This document shows positions 46,051-55,369 of a stretch of 64,000 bases of DNA, piece by piece. The notes beneath the pieces were generated by a model. That model was not told the origin of the DNA and made no database searches. It saw nothing but the letters and a program-made list of their open reading frames with translations. The number at the start of each line of letters is the position of its first letter. Position 1 is the first letter of the stretch. This stretch comes from Sulfolobaceae archaeon (GTDB lineage: Archaea > Thermoproteota > Thermoprotei_A > Sulfolobales > Sulfolobaceae), in the NCBI GenBank assembly GCA_026627305.1, contig JAPNVD010000003.1, forward strand, positions 1-64,000, read 5' to 3'. The translations under genes and the position numbers were made by a program.

Positions 46051-47907
46051 ATGTCAGCTAATGTTACTGAAACTAATTATATACTAAATCTAATGGAGAG
46101 AATACTAGCAGGTTTAACTTCTCTTCTAATTTTATATACATGGTTAACTTCTCTTCCTGTTTTATCTAGTGATGTTCTATACATAATCATCATCGTAATA
46201 GCTGCAATTATAGCGTCTTACTTTTATCCATTTATAACATCTTTAACTGTTTTGTTGCTATATACAATATTCGAAATTATAGAGCCCTATCTTTTTAAAG
46301 CCCCAATAACTTTCTTTTCATTTGTAGTATATGGAATTATTCCGATAATTTTTGTCCTAGTAGGGTTCTTTAATGCTGTTAGAAACGGAACTTTAAGTGG
46401 ATCTTTTTCCTCTTTGGCTGTTTATCTAATTAATTCTAACCCTAGAGTCTTCCTGCCGTTATTTTTAATTGGCATATCTGAAAAAGGTAAGATCTCTTCA
46501 GGTCTTATAGCATCTCTACCCTTAATACTCTACGTTATTGTACAAACCTTCTTCTTTCATGCTATTATTGGCATTATGAGACCTATAACAATCATAATCC
46601 TATTATTAATTTCATCAATTCTTTTCTCGTTAAATAGACGATTTATAAGCTTATTAGGAGCTGTTCCAGCATTTGTTTCTTCATATATGTTTTTTGGATT
46701 GGCATATCAATCTATAATGTCTGTAGTTGTAGGAGCGGTCATCAATTCTGTTCCTGATATATATAGTACTTATCAAGACATGAAGGCTATGAGGCAAAAA
46801 ATCTTCAGCACAAAGGAAGAAAATAGGAGGAAAGCAAACGAGTTATTAGAAGCAATTAAGAAGCTTAAGTCTGTTAGTCCAATAACTGATAAAGAGCTTA
46901 GCACTTTAATAAAAAATGATATTTTGAAAGAAATAGAAGATTTGTTGTATGAGAATGATAAGGCTGAAAAGCTTTCAGAAGTGGAAACCATAAACTCACG
47001 ATTGAAGAATATAGAATCTTCATTAGTGTCAGCGATTAGCGACTACTTATATGCAAGAGTAATGAAATACAATGAGCTAGCTTATAAGTTAAGGGATTTA
47101 GGTCTACTAGTCTACACGTATGAAGTAAGCGAGGCACCAAAATCAATAAACGATGCTATCAACAATTATATGAAAATAGAGCAGGAGTTACAGAATAGTT
47201 ATAAAGATTTAGCAAACAAGCTTAACTCGTTAATAGGTCTGCTTAAATCAATATTTTATGTGCAAAAGTATAATGAGATAAATGTGATAGATCGTGATAT
47301 CATTTACAACACTTTAGATTCCCTATTGAAGGAGAAAAATAAAGTGTCAGAAGAAATCGATGATTGTATTGAAAAGGTAAAAGAATTTACTACAAGCGTA
47401 AGAAGTATAAATCCCATAACTAATAAGCTTGTTATGATTGGATTATATACATCGTTAAACGATAAGCTTATGATGGCTAATCAATCTCTTAAAGAATTCT
47501 TCTCATATCTAAATAGAAGCATTGAAAACGCTAAGTCAAATCTGATTGTACTCTCTCAAGAGTTATCGTTACCTTCATTTGATGTACAAATTAGTACGTT
47601 AGAGATAATATCATCTATACTTAGTAAGGATGAACCTATGTGTGCAAAAGTAGAGGAACTATACACTTATAAGGATCCGTTAATCTCCTCAATTAACATC
47701 TCAGATCAAAAAGACGAGCTTATTGCCCTGAAACAGTTAATTGATAGTTTAGATCTTGTAAAGAAATTAAAAGATAATATGTGTATAAATTTGAATGAAC
47801 TTGGAATTAGCCAAGAGTACTATAAATATGTTAGAGACTTGATTTCAAGAACTATAAGCGTAGAACTTTTTGAAAATGGTTCACTATGTATTTCATCAAA
47901 TCCTTAA
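46051..47907 (+). CDS. Membrane protein with long coiled-coil cytoplasmic part, unknown function
   Basis: A 618-residue protein. The first 250 residues contain about seven hydrophobic helices. The rest is soluble and mainly helical with heptad-like patterns (KEENRRKANELLEAIKKLKS, DKAEKLSEVETINSRLKNIE), so long coiled coils are likely. This recalls membrane-anchored structural or sensing proteins, but I do not recognise the family; it may be restricted to Sulfolobales. The open frame extends upstream to GTG 45997. I chose ATG 46051 because TATA-like words at 45999-46018 lie just upstream. The stop overlaps the convergent TusA-like gene by four bases. Confidence 0.75.
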   Translation: MSANVTETNYILNLMERILAGLTSLLILYTWLTSLPVLSSDVLYIIIIVIAAIIASYFYPFITSLTVLLLYTIFEIIEPYLFKAPITFFSFVVYGIIPIIFVLVGFFNAVRNGTLSGSFSSLAVYLINSNPRVFLPLFLIGISEKGKISSGLIASLPLILYVIVQTFFFHAIIGIMRPITIIILLLISSILFSLNRRFISLLGAVPAFVSSYMFFGLAYQSIMSVVVGAVINSVPDIYSTYQDMKAMRQKIFSTKEENRRKANELLEAIKKLKSVSPITDKELSTLIKNDILKEIEDLLYENDKAEKLSEVETINSRLKNIESSLVSAISDYLYARVMKYNELAYKLRDLGLLVYTYEVSEAPKSINDAINNYMKIEQELQNSYKDLANKLNSLIGLLKSIFYVQKYNEINVIDRDIIYNTLDSLLKEKNKVSEEIDDCIEKVKEFTTSVRSINPITNKLVMIGLYTSLNDKLMMANQSLKEFFSYLNRSIENAKSNLIVLSQELSLPSFDVQISTLEIISSILSKDEPMCAKVEELYTYKDPLISSINISDQKDELIALKQLIDSLDLVKKLKDNMCINLNELGISQEYYKYVRDLISRTISVELFENGSLCISSNP

Positions 47908-48128
47908 GCTCTAATACGTTTAATGTTTATTTCTACATGGTCTTCCACAAAGTTGGCGTTATAAAGATATTTAGAACTTTTTAAGAGCATATGTAAGCAC
48001 AATAGTCTGTCTTTATCTGCAATAACTTTTATCGATTCGCCTACATTCATTTTAATTAGAACTCTATAAATAGAAGTTAAAAATTCATCACATTCCTTTC
48101 CTCTTAAATCAAGCTCTGCGGACATCAT
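47904..48128 (-). CDS. TusA/SirA-like small protein
   Basis: A 74-residue protein with the TusA fold pattern. LDLRGKECDE at residues 6-15 matches the start of TusA (LDxxGxxCPxP) including the cysteine C13, followed by a helix, GESIKVIADKD and a second helix and strand. TusA proteins carry sulfur as a persulfide. Here the prolines after the cysteine are replaced by Asp and Glu, so sulfur transfer is uncertain. Two adjacent ATG codons (48128 and 48125) can start it. In acidophilic sulfur oxidisers TusA-like proteins often go with heterodisulfide reductase genes, but none is present here. Confidence 0.7.
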   Translation of the reverse strand: MMSAELDLRGKECDEFLTSIYRVLIKMNVGESIKVIADKDRLLCLHMLLKSSKYLYNANFVEDHVEINIKRIRA

Positions 48129-48164
48129 ATAAAAAAGATTGGTTATCAGGTATTTATATTTGAT

Positions 48165-48971
48165 TTATAAATTAGCAAATAGTTTTGAATTTAATATTTT
48201 TTCGCTAATCTCTTTTTGTTCTTTAATAATATAATTCCAAATTTCATCATAATTTTCAAAAACATATTGATAAGCTTCAGCTATTCTGTTTATAACATCA
48301 GTATTGCTCAATGGGTGTATCTTTAATCCTACTCTACCTGTCGTACCACCTCTAACCATTAGCCAGTGAGCGAAAACCTCAATAGGATACCTCTGTTTAA
48401 TAATCTCCTTTTCTACTTTTTTCTCATAAAGGAAATATAACTCCCTTATGAAGTTATAAGATATGTTTCTAATCATTTTATTTTTCCATGCATTAAAGTA
48501 ATCTTCTGCATGAGAGATTAATTCTTCCCTAATCTTTTCGTAAATTTCATTTACCCTATTAGGATCATTGTATTTTGCTAGTCCAGTAACTGCAAATATA
48601 AAGTCTTTTTGCTCTAGTATTCCCTTAAAATCCTTATTTACGTATAACCAAGACGTAGCTGCAAACGAATCTACTACTCCTGCCATTATTTTTTCAGCTA
48701 ATTCTTTAATATTTTCGCTCTCGTTCTGATCCTTGAATTTCCCTTCAACAAGTATTCTTTCCAGTTCATCGAAATCTACTATTCCCGCATATAGCAGTTT
48801 ATCATCTACAAAAACTGAAGGAGTTGATATAACACCTTTTTCTAGTGCTAAGAATGGATATTTTTCAGTATCTATAATTGTCACTTTATCAATAAGGTTT
48901 TTCTGCTGTAAAAACTCTAGTAGCATTTCACAATCTACACAATTTTTATGGATGAAGATTTCCACTTTCAT
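48165..48971 (-). CDS. Glutaredoxin/thioredoxin-fold protein with helical C-terminal domain
   Basis: A 268-residue protein. The first 80 residues are a glutaredoxin-like domain with C11-V-D-C14 and cis-proline P51 (VISTPSVFVDD). The remaining 190 residues are helical (AATSWLYVNKDFKGILEQKD, RYPIEVFAHWLMVRGGTTGR) and not recognised. I chose ATG 48971, seven bases after the XPD stop. The open frame runs further upstream, but that part lies within the XPD gene. It is very probably in one operon with XPD and might serve a redox or iron-sulfur-related task (inference). Confidence 0.78.
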   Translation of the reverse strand: MKVEIFIHKNCVDCEMLLEFLQQKNLIDKVTIIDTEKYPFLALEKGVISTPSVFVDDKLLYAGIVDFDELERILVEGKFKDQNESENIKELAEKIMAGVVDSFAATSWLYVNKDFKGILEQKDFIFAVTGLAKYNDPNRVNEIYEKIREELISHAEDYFNAWKNKMIRNISYNFIRELYFLYEKKVEKEIIKQRYPIEVFAHWLMVRGGTTGRVGLKIHPLSNTDVINRIAEAYQYVFENYDEIWNYIIKEQKEISEKILNSKLFANL

Positions 48972-48978
48972 TTTACTT

Positions 48979-50628
48979 TTATAATCTGATCTTTTTGGAG
49001 TTAAAACAATTAACTTTCTTTTTCCACAAAATCTTATCAAATCTTTTATCTAATAGCCAGACATGGACAAAATCCTTCTCATTTCTAATACCTCTACCTA
49101 TAGCCTGTTTAACAGCTATCAGTGCTGTTGTATCCATAACCAGTTGTTGTACATCTTTTCCTAACCTTTTGCTCATCATTTCTAACCTTAACTTAAGATA
49201 ATCATCGATAGCTGGGTAGGGAATTCCTGCAATAACTACATCACTTATTAGACTTTGACCTTCATTTACAAGTTCTATACCCTCTGAAAGCTTACCTCTA
49301 GCCACAGCGGCAATTAGATACTTTTCGTTGCCTTTGCTTACTTTCTCTATTATATCTTCTATGCTACTGTTCTCACTTTCCTTCAATAGGGGGATTGACT
49401 TTATGAGCTTAGTAACGTTATCTAATATTTCATAGCTGGGGAATATCGAGAATACGTGTTTAGACGAATTGTAATAGATTTTGAGTAAATAGGACGCATA
49501 CTTTTTCCACATATTCTCATTTCTAAGGGGATAGGAAGTAGTTACATCAAGGGATATATAGCAATCATAGCTTCCTGAGAGCTTCTTTTTAGTTTCTTGC
49601 TCTGCATCTATATATACCATCTTTCTAGTTATTCCTAAAGCCTGGAAGTACTCTAACGGCTGAAGAGTTCCAGACATTAACATAACGGAAAGTTCTGGTT
49701 CGTTTAGTATGTCTATATAAGTTGATGAATCTATTGGTTTGGCAACTAGTGAATTTTTTATCGTAAATACTCTTATATTCTCATCATCAAGTATTTTATA
49801 GAACTTTATAATGCTACCCAGATGCAGTTTTCTTATTTTCTTCTGCTGTACTAACTCTTTCCTCAAGTCCTCATACTCATCATAAAGTATTTGAATCTCT
49901 TCTTCTGTTAATTTAGGGTAATCGTTAAGCAGAACGTATTTATCCTCATTAATGACGTATTTCTTCAAGTTTTCCTTTAGAGATCTTAAGATTTCCTTTG
50001 CCTTTTCGCTCTTAACCTCTTTTATAGCTAGTTCTACTGTTATTTCATTTATTTTTCTCTCTTCTAGGTCGATAATATTATCGATATTATGAGCTTCATC
50101 CACCACAATGAAATATTCTGAAAGCTTTAGTCCAAGTCCTTCCCTCAGCCATGGAATAAAGATATAGGGATAAGTCAGGGTTACTAGATCTGCCTCAGTA
50201 GACGCTTTGAATAAACTGTAATATGGACAAAACTTCTCGTCTAATGCTTGTGATTTAAGTTTTTTCAAAAAGTTGAAAGGAGAGTCATTAACCACGATAT
50301 CTTTCTCACTTAATAGCTCACAGTACTTGCAGGAAATGTCTTCTGAATCAACATCTGCAGAAGAGAGAGGGCAAGCAATTGGTTTTCCTACAATAAAGCT
50401 GAATTTTTTATCTGGAAAAAATCTTTTAGCTTCTCTATATACAGGATAAAACTCGTTATGTGTCCTAGTTACGAACAATATTTTTTCTTTAACTTGAAAA
50501 CCAACATAAAGCGCAAATAAGGTTTTACCGCTACCTGTAGGAGCTTGCAACAATACGATATTTCCTTCCCTTATTAAGTTTATTACTTTTTCTCCTACCC
50601 GTTTCTGCCAGTCTTTGAGAGTTATCAA
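48979..50628 (-). CDS. xpd: XPD/Rad3-family DNA helicase with [4Fe-4S] cluster
   Basis: A 549-residue superfamily 2 helicase that unwinds DNA 5' to 3'. Walker A LQAPTGSGKT is at residues 27-36 and the DEAH box in YFIVVDEAHNID. The four iron-sulfur cysteines are C86, C100, C103 and C134, with spacing nearly the same as in known Sulfolobus XPD. Helicase motif VI is in AVKQAIGRGIRN. Archaeal XPD is thought to act in DNA repair, though Sulfolobus has no complete TFIIH. The start is TTG 50628; the preceding gene's TGA overlaps it (TTGA). C-terminal length agrees with archaeal XPD. Confidence 0.95.
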   Translation of the reverse strand: MITLKDWQKRVGEKVINLIREGNIVLLQAPTGSGKTLFALYVGFQVKEKILFVTRTHNEFYPVYREAKRFFPDKKFSFIVGKPIACPLSSADVDSEDISCKYCELLSEKDIVVNDSPFNFLKKLKSQALDEKFCPYYSLFKASTEADLVTLTYPYIFIPWLREGLGLKLSEYFIVVDEAHNIDNIIDLEERKINEITVELAIKEVKSEKAKEILRSLKENLKKYVINEDKYVLLNDYPKLTEEEIQILYDEYEDLRKELVQQKKIRKLHLGSIIKFYKILDDENIRVFTIKNSLVAKPIDSSTYIDILNEPELSVMLMSGTLQPLEYFQALGITRKMVYIDAEQETKKKLSGSYDCYISLDVTTSYPLRNENMWKKYASYLLKIYYNSSKHVFSIFPSYEILDNVTKLIKSIPLLKESENSSIEDIIEKVSKGNEKYLIAAVARGKLSEGIELVNEGQSLISDVVIAGIPYPAIDDYLKLRLEMMSKRLGKDVQQLVMDTTALIAVKQAIGRGIRNEKDFVHVWLLDKRFDKILWKKKVNCFNSKKIRL

Positions 50629-50930
50629 GATGTTCCGCTTAATGGTAATATCTCGTCAAGCAATATATTATTGACTTCCGGTAATTCTGATAATTTAACT
50701 ATCGAGCTTACTGTACCTTTAACTACAATGGTTCTAAGGAAATCATAGATTTTTATTATGTAAACATTTCGAGTCATGAGGTTATTGATAATTCCATTAT
50801 TTATCTTATCGTTGAATACTATGAAAGCCTTAATTGTTACATTTGGTGCAGTTTCGTAAAGTTCTAATACTCTATAATCAATTTTATTAGAGTCCAGTTT
50901 TGTAATGAGTCCAACTGCCATATTTCCCAT
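50625..50930 (-). CDS. Small conserved-looking protein in front of xpd, unknown function
   Basis: A 101-residue soluble protein, rich in Ile, Val and Asn, with a strand-helix pattern (RVLELYETAPNVTIKAFIVF, TIVVKGTVSSIVKLSELPEV). The pattern could be a ferredoxin-like small fold. No known motif is visible. It overlaps xpd by four bases and is the first gene of the xpd operon; AATTTAAATT at about 50952-50961 on the minus strand lies about 26 bases before its ATG and can be the promoter. A role with XPD is likely from the coupling only. Confidence 0.65.
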   Translation of the reverse strand: MGNMAVGLITKLDSNKIDYRVLELYETAPNVTIKAFIVFNDKINNGIINNLMTRNVYIIKIYDFLRTIVVKGTVSSIVKLSELPEVNNILLDEILPLSGTS

Positions 50931-51102
50931 TTATATTATCTATTATCGGGCAAATTTAAATTAATCGCTCTTTGTGTGTTTTTAATTCATTTATGAAATT
51001 TTTATTACGTTATGATAAAAATATATTATATGAAAATTTTCCCTATGGATTCTATGTAACATTAAATCTTATAAACACAAAAAGTAAAACTTTATCAAAA
51101 TT

Positions 51103-51378
51103 ATGAATAATTATCGAATTGGCGAACGGTTTTTAATCAACGAGGATAAGGTTGTTGTCTATTTAGGCGGTAACAAGTTTGTGGCATTTGAAAGATATTG
51201 TCCTCATTTGAGATGTGATTTATTTAAATATGGTGTAATTATAGGGGACGAAGTAATCTGCCAATGTCATTTCACTCATTTCTCACTTACTGATGGTAAG
51301 CCAATAAAAGGAGCTACGAATAAGCCTTTAAGGGTATACAAGGTTATCAATGAGGGAGAAACATTAAAGCTATTATAG
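51103..51378 (+). CDS. Rieske-type [2Fe-2S] ferredoxin
   Basis: A 91-residue stand-alone Rieske domain. Cluster ligands are C33 and H35 (CPH), C53 and H56 (CQCH), with spacing as in Rieske ferredoxins. The following HFSLTDGKPI fits the usual FDLxDGxP word. It is a small electron carrier in the cytoplasm; its partners are unknown. It is not the membrane Rieske protein of a cytochrome complex, because the anchor is absent. CTTATAAAC at about 51067-51075 can be its TATA box. The end overlaps the convergent aroA by six bases. Confidence 0.93.
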   Translation: MNNYRIGERFLINEDKVVVYLGGNKFVAFERYCPHLRCDLFKYGVIIGDEVICQCHFTHFSLTDGKPIKGATNKPLRVYKVINEGETLKLL

Positions 51379-52647
51379 AGAGGGAGCTATCTCTATCTTC
51401 CCTCCCAATGACAAAATATCTTGCCAGAACTTGGGATTACTCTTATTGACGCATTCCGCGTTTCTTATCTCGCCTCCGAATTTCATAATTAATGGTGTAG
51501 CCATCATAGCGATTCTATGGTCATTATTACAATCTATTGTGGCTGAAACTTTAGTGCTGTTGTTATTTTCTATAACAAGTGTGTTATCTGAAGGCAATTT
51601 AACGTCATAACCAAAGCTAGTTATAGTAGTAATTATTCCTTTTAACCTATCACTTTCTTTAATTTTCAGGTTTTTAACATCATGTAAAACGATTCTTTTA
51701 GTTAGAGGTATCAACGATGCAATACTCATAGCTAGATCTGGTGCCTCCTTTATGTTAATCTCCAGATCCCTTGAAGGTGAAGTTTCCACGTTAGTTACAT
51801 ACCATTTTCCATCGTTATAAATAGATGTAATGCCTAGGTCACTCAGGATCTTTATTATAGAATGGTCTCCAAAATATTTAGGTGGTTTTGGTAAATTAAA
51901 TATAGTAATTTCGCCATGTGTTACTGCAGAAGATATTGCGTAGAAAGAGGCTAGAGCATAATCCCCAGGTACGAAATTATCATATTGCTTTAAACTTGCC
52001 TTCTTAACTATTATCGTTTTGCCATCATCTTCTATTTTAATGTCTCCGCCTAGGGAATTTATGAGATCTATGGTTAGATAAATAAAGCTTTTAGATGTAG
52101 GTTCGTTACTAGTTATTTCTATCACTCCTCCTTCAGTCTGCGCAAAAGCCAAAATAAAGCCTGAAATGTATTGACTACTTTCAGATCCACTAATTTTTAC
52201 ATAATTTTCATTTAACTTACCATTTACCCTTATTACGTCGTCTTCTTGCTCAATATTTACTTGATCTTTTAAGGCCTCTACTAGTTCCGTAATAGGTCTT
52301 CTCTTTAGTGTTTCGCCAACCCTTATTTTTACGTTCTCACCTCCTAAGACCGAAAGAAAACTTAAAAGGAATCTTAGGGTAGTAGCCGAGGCCTTTATGA
52401 AAGTGCTTCCCCTTATTTTTTCAACCACTTTATCTTCTCTTTCAAATTCATTTTTGCCTACCTCCTTTACTCCCAAAAGCTTAATTGCATTTATGGCATC
52501 TACCACATCCTCTGAGGGTTCAAGATCTCTCAACTTTACTTTACTACTAAAGCTAAGGAACAACAACCTTATTGCAAAACTCTTAGACTGTGGGGCTTTA
52601 ACAGTACCTCTTATAATTGACGGGTAACCTCTCACAATCAACGTCAA
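51373..52647 (-). CDS. aroA: EPSP synthase (3-phosphoshikimate 1-carboxyvinyltransferase)
   Basis: A 424-residue enzyme joining phosphoenolpyruvate to shikimate-3-phosphate. [11 protein letters not shown] near residue 18 holds the catalytic lysine and the phosphate-binding serines. SATTLRFLLSFLSVLGG, SGSESSQYISGFILAFAQ and DNDHR-type CNNDHRIAMMATPL are conserved. The start is TTG. 52647 is the longest, while TTG 52641 (MIVRGYPS) resembles relatives better. It overlaps aroK by about 45-50 bases. It is the last gene of the shikimate operon, followed by a convergent Rieske gene. Confidence 0.95.
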   Translation of the reverse strand: MTLIVRGYPSIIRGTVKAPQSKSFAIRLLFLSFSSKVKLRDLEPSEDVVDAINAIKLLGVKEVGKNEFEREDKVVEKIRGSTFIKASATTLRFLLSFLSVLGGENVKIRVGETLKRRPITELVEALKDQVNIEQEDDVIRVNGKLNENYVKISGSESSQYISGFILAFAQTEGGVIEITSNEPTSKSFIYLTIDLINSLGGDIKIEDDGKTIIVKKASLKQYDNFVPGDYALASFYAISSAVTHGEITIFNLPKPPKYFGDHSIIKILSDLGITSIYNDGKWYVTNVETSPSRDLEINIKEAPDLAMSIASLIPLTKRIVLHDVKNLKIKESDRLKGIITTITSFGYDVKLPSDNTLVIENNNSTKVSATIDCNNDHRIAMMATPLIMKFGGEIRNAECVNKSNPKFWQDILSLGGKIEIAPSL

Positions 52648-53425
52648 CAGCCTCCGTTACTACAATATTATCTTTCCCTACAACCTGAGAAAGTTTATCT
52701 ATTATAAAGCCTTCCTCACCTTCTTTTACTACAACGAAAAAGCTAGGGCCATTACCGCTTATTCCATAGGCCAAAACTTCACTATTCCTATCTATGTTCT
52801 TTATTGGAAAATCATACTCTAAGATTTTTCCAACTAGAATCCCATTTAACTTCATAGCTAGGTATATATTACCTTTAAAACCAATGTTCCATATTTCACA
52901 GAACACTTCCCTAAACTTCTTTAACTTAAGTATATTCATATTCTTAGGCCTTTCTCTAGGCACAATAACTATTTTTATATCGTCTTTTACGTGGTAAATT
53001 CTCTTTAGAGCATTAATCTTGTTGTTTGTAAACGTTATTCCGCCGTAATATGAGGCAGTAGCATCATCAAATGCGCCCGTTATAGATACTCCTGCCTTTT
53101 TACTTAATATTGCTGACAGGTAAGGAACGTTTATATTCTCTATCTTAAACTCCCTAGAAATTTCATAAATAACGGCATTTGCCACTGCACTGCTACTTTT
53201 TAAACCGCTTCTCCTAGGTATATTTGATTTTACTTTAACATCAAATGGCTCTAATCCATATTTTTCTCTGAAATATGAAACAATGGTTTGCAATAACGGA
53301 TCTTTTTCTTCTAGTTCTCTCCCTTTAATTATGTTTACCTCTGTTACACCCAAGTTTATAGCCATTGAAGAACCTTTCCAACAAGGAATAGCATTAACTA
53401 TAGAAACTCCACCATATGCTAACAT
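52598..53425 (-). CDS. aroK: Shikimate kinase, archaeal GHMP type
   Basis: A 275-residue kinase of the GHMP superfamily that replaced the bacterial P-loop shikimate kinase in archaea. The phosphate-binding loop [19 protein letters not shown] near residue 70 contains the GLKSSSA word. [18 protein letters not shown] is the second GHMP motif, and [10 protein letters not shown] the third. It phosphorylates shikimate with ATP. It overlaps aroC by seven bases upstream and aroA downstream. Confidence 0.95.
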   Translation of the reverse strand: MLAYGGVSIVNAIPCWKGSSMAINLGVTEVNIIKGRELEEKDPLLQTIVSYFREKYGLEPFDVKVKSNIPRRSGLKSSSAVANAVIYEISREFKIENINVPYLSAILSKKAGVSITGAFDDATASYYGGITFTNNKINALKRIYHVKDDIKIVIVPRERPKNMNILKLKKFREVFCEIWNIGFKGNIYLAMKLNGILVGKILEYDFPIKNIDRNSEVLAYGISGNGPSFFVVVKEGEEGFIIDKLSQVVGKDNIVVTEAVDVDCERLPVNYKRYC

Positions 53426-54570
53426 AATTTCTTATACCTCTCCCAGTTTTCTTCTATCTTATCAGCTTGATCCTTTGAAAGCCTAACTGAAGGTATGATC
53501 CCAGCCCTTAAGGCGTGATCAACTGCAACGATAGCTGCCATAGCCTCGACGACGGAAACTCCTCTTATTACTACAGCAGGATCATGTCTGCCAATAACAG
53601 AGATAGTTGTTCTTTCATTTGTCCTCAGATCAACGGTATATTGCGGCTTTCTGATAGAACTAGTAGGCTTAAACGCAACTCTAAATATTACGTTCTCTCC
53701 GTTAGTTAAGCCTCCTAAAATACCTCCTGCTTTATTATACTTCCATCTATATCTATTATTTTCATAAACTATTTCATCATTAGCTTCACTTCCCTTTAAT
53801 TTTGCTCCATAGAACCCTAAGCCATATTCAAATCCTATGGCTGCAGGTATTGAAAGCATTGCCTTAGCCAAATCAGCCTTAAACTTGTCGAATACCGGTT
53901 CTCCTAGCCCAATAGGAGTATTTGCAATAAAAGCCTCAACAACGCCTCCCAAGCTATCCCCTTCTTTAGTAACCTCAAGTATTTCTTTTTCATACAGTTC
54001 TTCGATATCCTTTCTCGGAGCTCTTGTGGGGCTATTTCTAGAGCATATCGCTTCTTCAATTGTTATAGGTTCTTTAACCTCAATAGGTCCTAAACTCTTC
54101 AAATACCCTGCTATTAATACGTTATGTAACATGAGTAGCTTTTTAGCAACGGCACCAGCAGCAACTCTTGCAGCAGTTTCCCTAGCGCTAGCCCTTCCTC
54201 CACCTCGATAATCCCAATTCTTGAATCCATATTTTAGAATATATGGTAAATCTGCGTGACCAGGTCTTGGTTTATAACGTATTTCCTCATAGAATTGAGA
54301 CATAATATCCTTATTCTCTATATATATCGTTAATGGGGCACCTGTAGTCCTACCTTCAAAGACTCCGCTTAGGATTATCGGTTGGTCTGTTTCTCTCCTT
54401 CCTGAAACTAAAAACCTTCCAGGTCTACGGAATTGTAGCTCAAAATATATGTCGTCCTCACTTATCGGTAGCCCTGCGGGTAATCCATCTATCACTACAC
54501 CTACACCTTTACCATGGCTTTCTCCAAATGTGGTAATCCTAAACCTTTCACCTAATGAGTTTCCTGGCAT
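53419..54570 (-). CDS. aroC: Chorismate synthase
   Basis: A 383-residue FMN-dependent enzyme that makes chorismate from EPSP. The signatures are [20 protein letters not shown] near residue 15, [20 protein letters not shown] with [20 protein letters not shown], and a C-terminal [20 protein letters not shown]. The last contains the conserved histidine and aspartate. The reduced flavin it needs must come from another source. It overlaps both neighbours. Confidence 0.97.
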   Translation of the reverse strand: MPGNSLGERFRITTFGESHGKGVGVVIDGLPAGLPISEDDIYFELQFRRPGRFLVSGRRETDQPIILSGVFEGRTTGAPLTIYIENKDIMSQFYEEIRYKPRPGHADLPYILKYGFKNWDYRGGGRASARETAARVAAGAVAKKLLMLHNVLIAGYLKSLGPIEVKEPITIEEAICSRNSPTRAPRKDIEELYEKEILEVTKEGDSLGGVVEAFIANTPIGLGEPVFDKFKADLAKAMLSIPAAIGFEYGLGFYGAKLKGSEANDEIVYENNRYRWKYNKAGGILGGLTNGENVIFRVAFKPTSSIRKPQYTVDLRTNERTTISVIGRHDPAVVIRGVSVVEAMAAIVAVDHALRAGIIPSVRLSKDQADKIEENWERYKKLC

Positions 54571-55369
54571 ATAAGTAATTCACCACCCTTTCTTCTTCTA
54601 CATTAATCCCAAACCATATCTTTTCAGCTTCAATAGCCTGTTTAACTAAGATCTCTATTCCGTTAATAATTGGGATATTATACCTCTTGGCTTTCCTTAT
54701 TAAGGATGTTTCAACTGGAGTATAGACAAATTCTATAACTCCTCTTGATAATTTTATACACTCATCAGGTATCATATCTGGATTTGGTGTAGCATTTACT
54801 AAGACGTCTATTTTCGTGAGGTTATTACAACCTTCCCTAACGTTTACATTGATATCCTGAGATCTAAGCCTTTGAATGAGTTTTTCAGCCCTTTCATGTG
54901 ATCTATTGATTATCTCTATTTCATTACAATCATTTTCCCATAAGGCGCCAATAGCTGCCCTAGCAGCACCGCCTGCTCCAAAAATTACACAGGTCTCAAT
55001 ATTGAAGTTCATTTTCTTTTTTATTAAGTTGTAGAGTGCGATGTAATCGGTATTATATCCCTTCCTATCTTTTATCGTATTTACAGCTTCAACTATACTT
55101 GCACTTACATCCAGGCTATCTAAATATTGCATTATTCTCTCCTTGTAAGGTATTGTAACGTTAACTCCATATGCTATTTCTAGTAGCCCAGGGATTATCC
55201 TATCGAACTTTCTGTCGTCTATGTCAAACGCCAGATAAACAGCGTCAATATTGTTCTCAGCAAAGATAAAATTATGAATATAAGGAGATAAAGTGTAGTG
55301 AATGTTCTTTCCCACAACTCCTAATAGTTTCGTATTATAACTGAAGTTCAAACTTCTTTCCTTAAACAT
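54548..55369 (-). CDS. aroE: Shikimate dehydrogenase
   Basis: A 273-residue NADP-type enzyme that reduces 3-dehydroshikimate to shikimate. The substrate site is in [13 protein letters not shown] and VNVTIPYKE with the catalytic lysine; the nucleotide-binding loop is [16 protein letters not shown] near residue 128. I chose ATG 55369 (MFKERSLNF). The open frame continues 17 codons upstream inside aroB without similarity to the family. There is no aroD domain fused to it. Confidence 0.94.
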   Translation of the reverse strand: MFKERSLNFSYNTKLLGVVGKNIHYTLSPYIHNFIFAENNIDAVYLAFDIDDRKFDRIIPGLLEIAYGVNVTIPYKERIMQYLDSLDVSASIVEAVNTIKDRKGYNTDYIALYNLIKKKMNFNIETCVIFGAGGAARAAIGALWENDCNEIEIINRSHERAEKLIQRLRSQDINVNVREGCNNLTKIDVLVNATPNPDMIPDECIKLSRGVIEFVYTPVETSLIRKAKRYNIPIINGIEILVKQAIEAEKIWFGINVEEERVVNYLYARKLIR

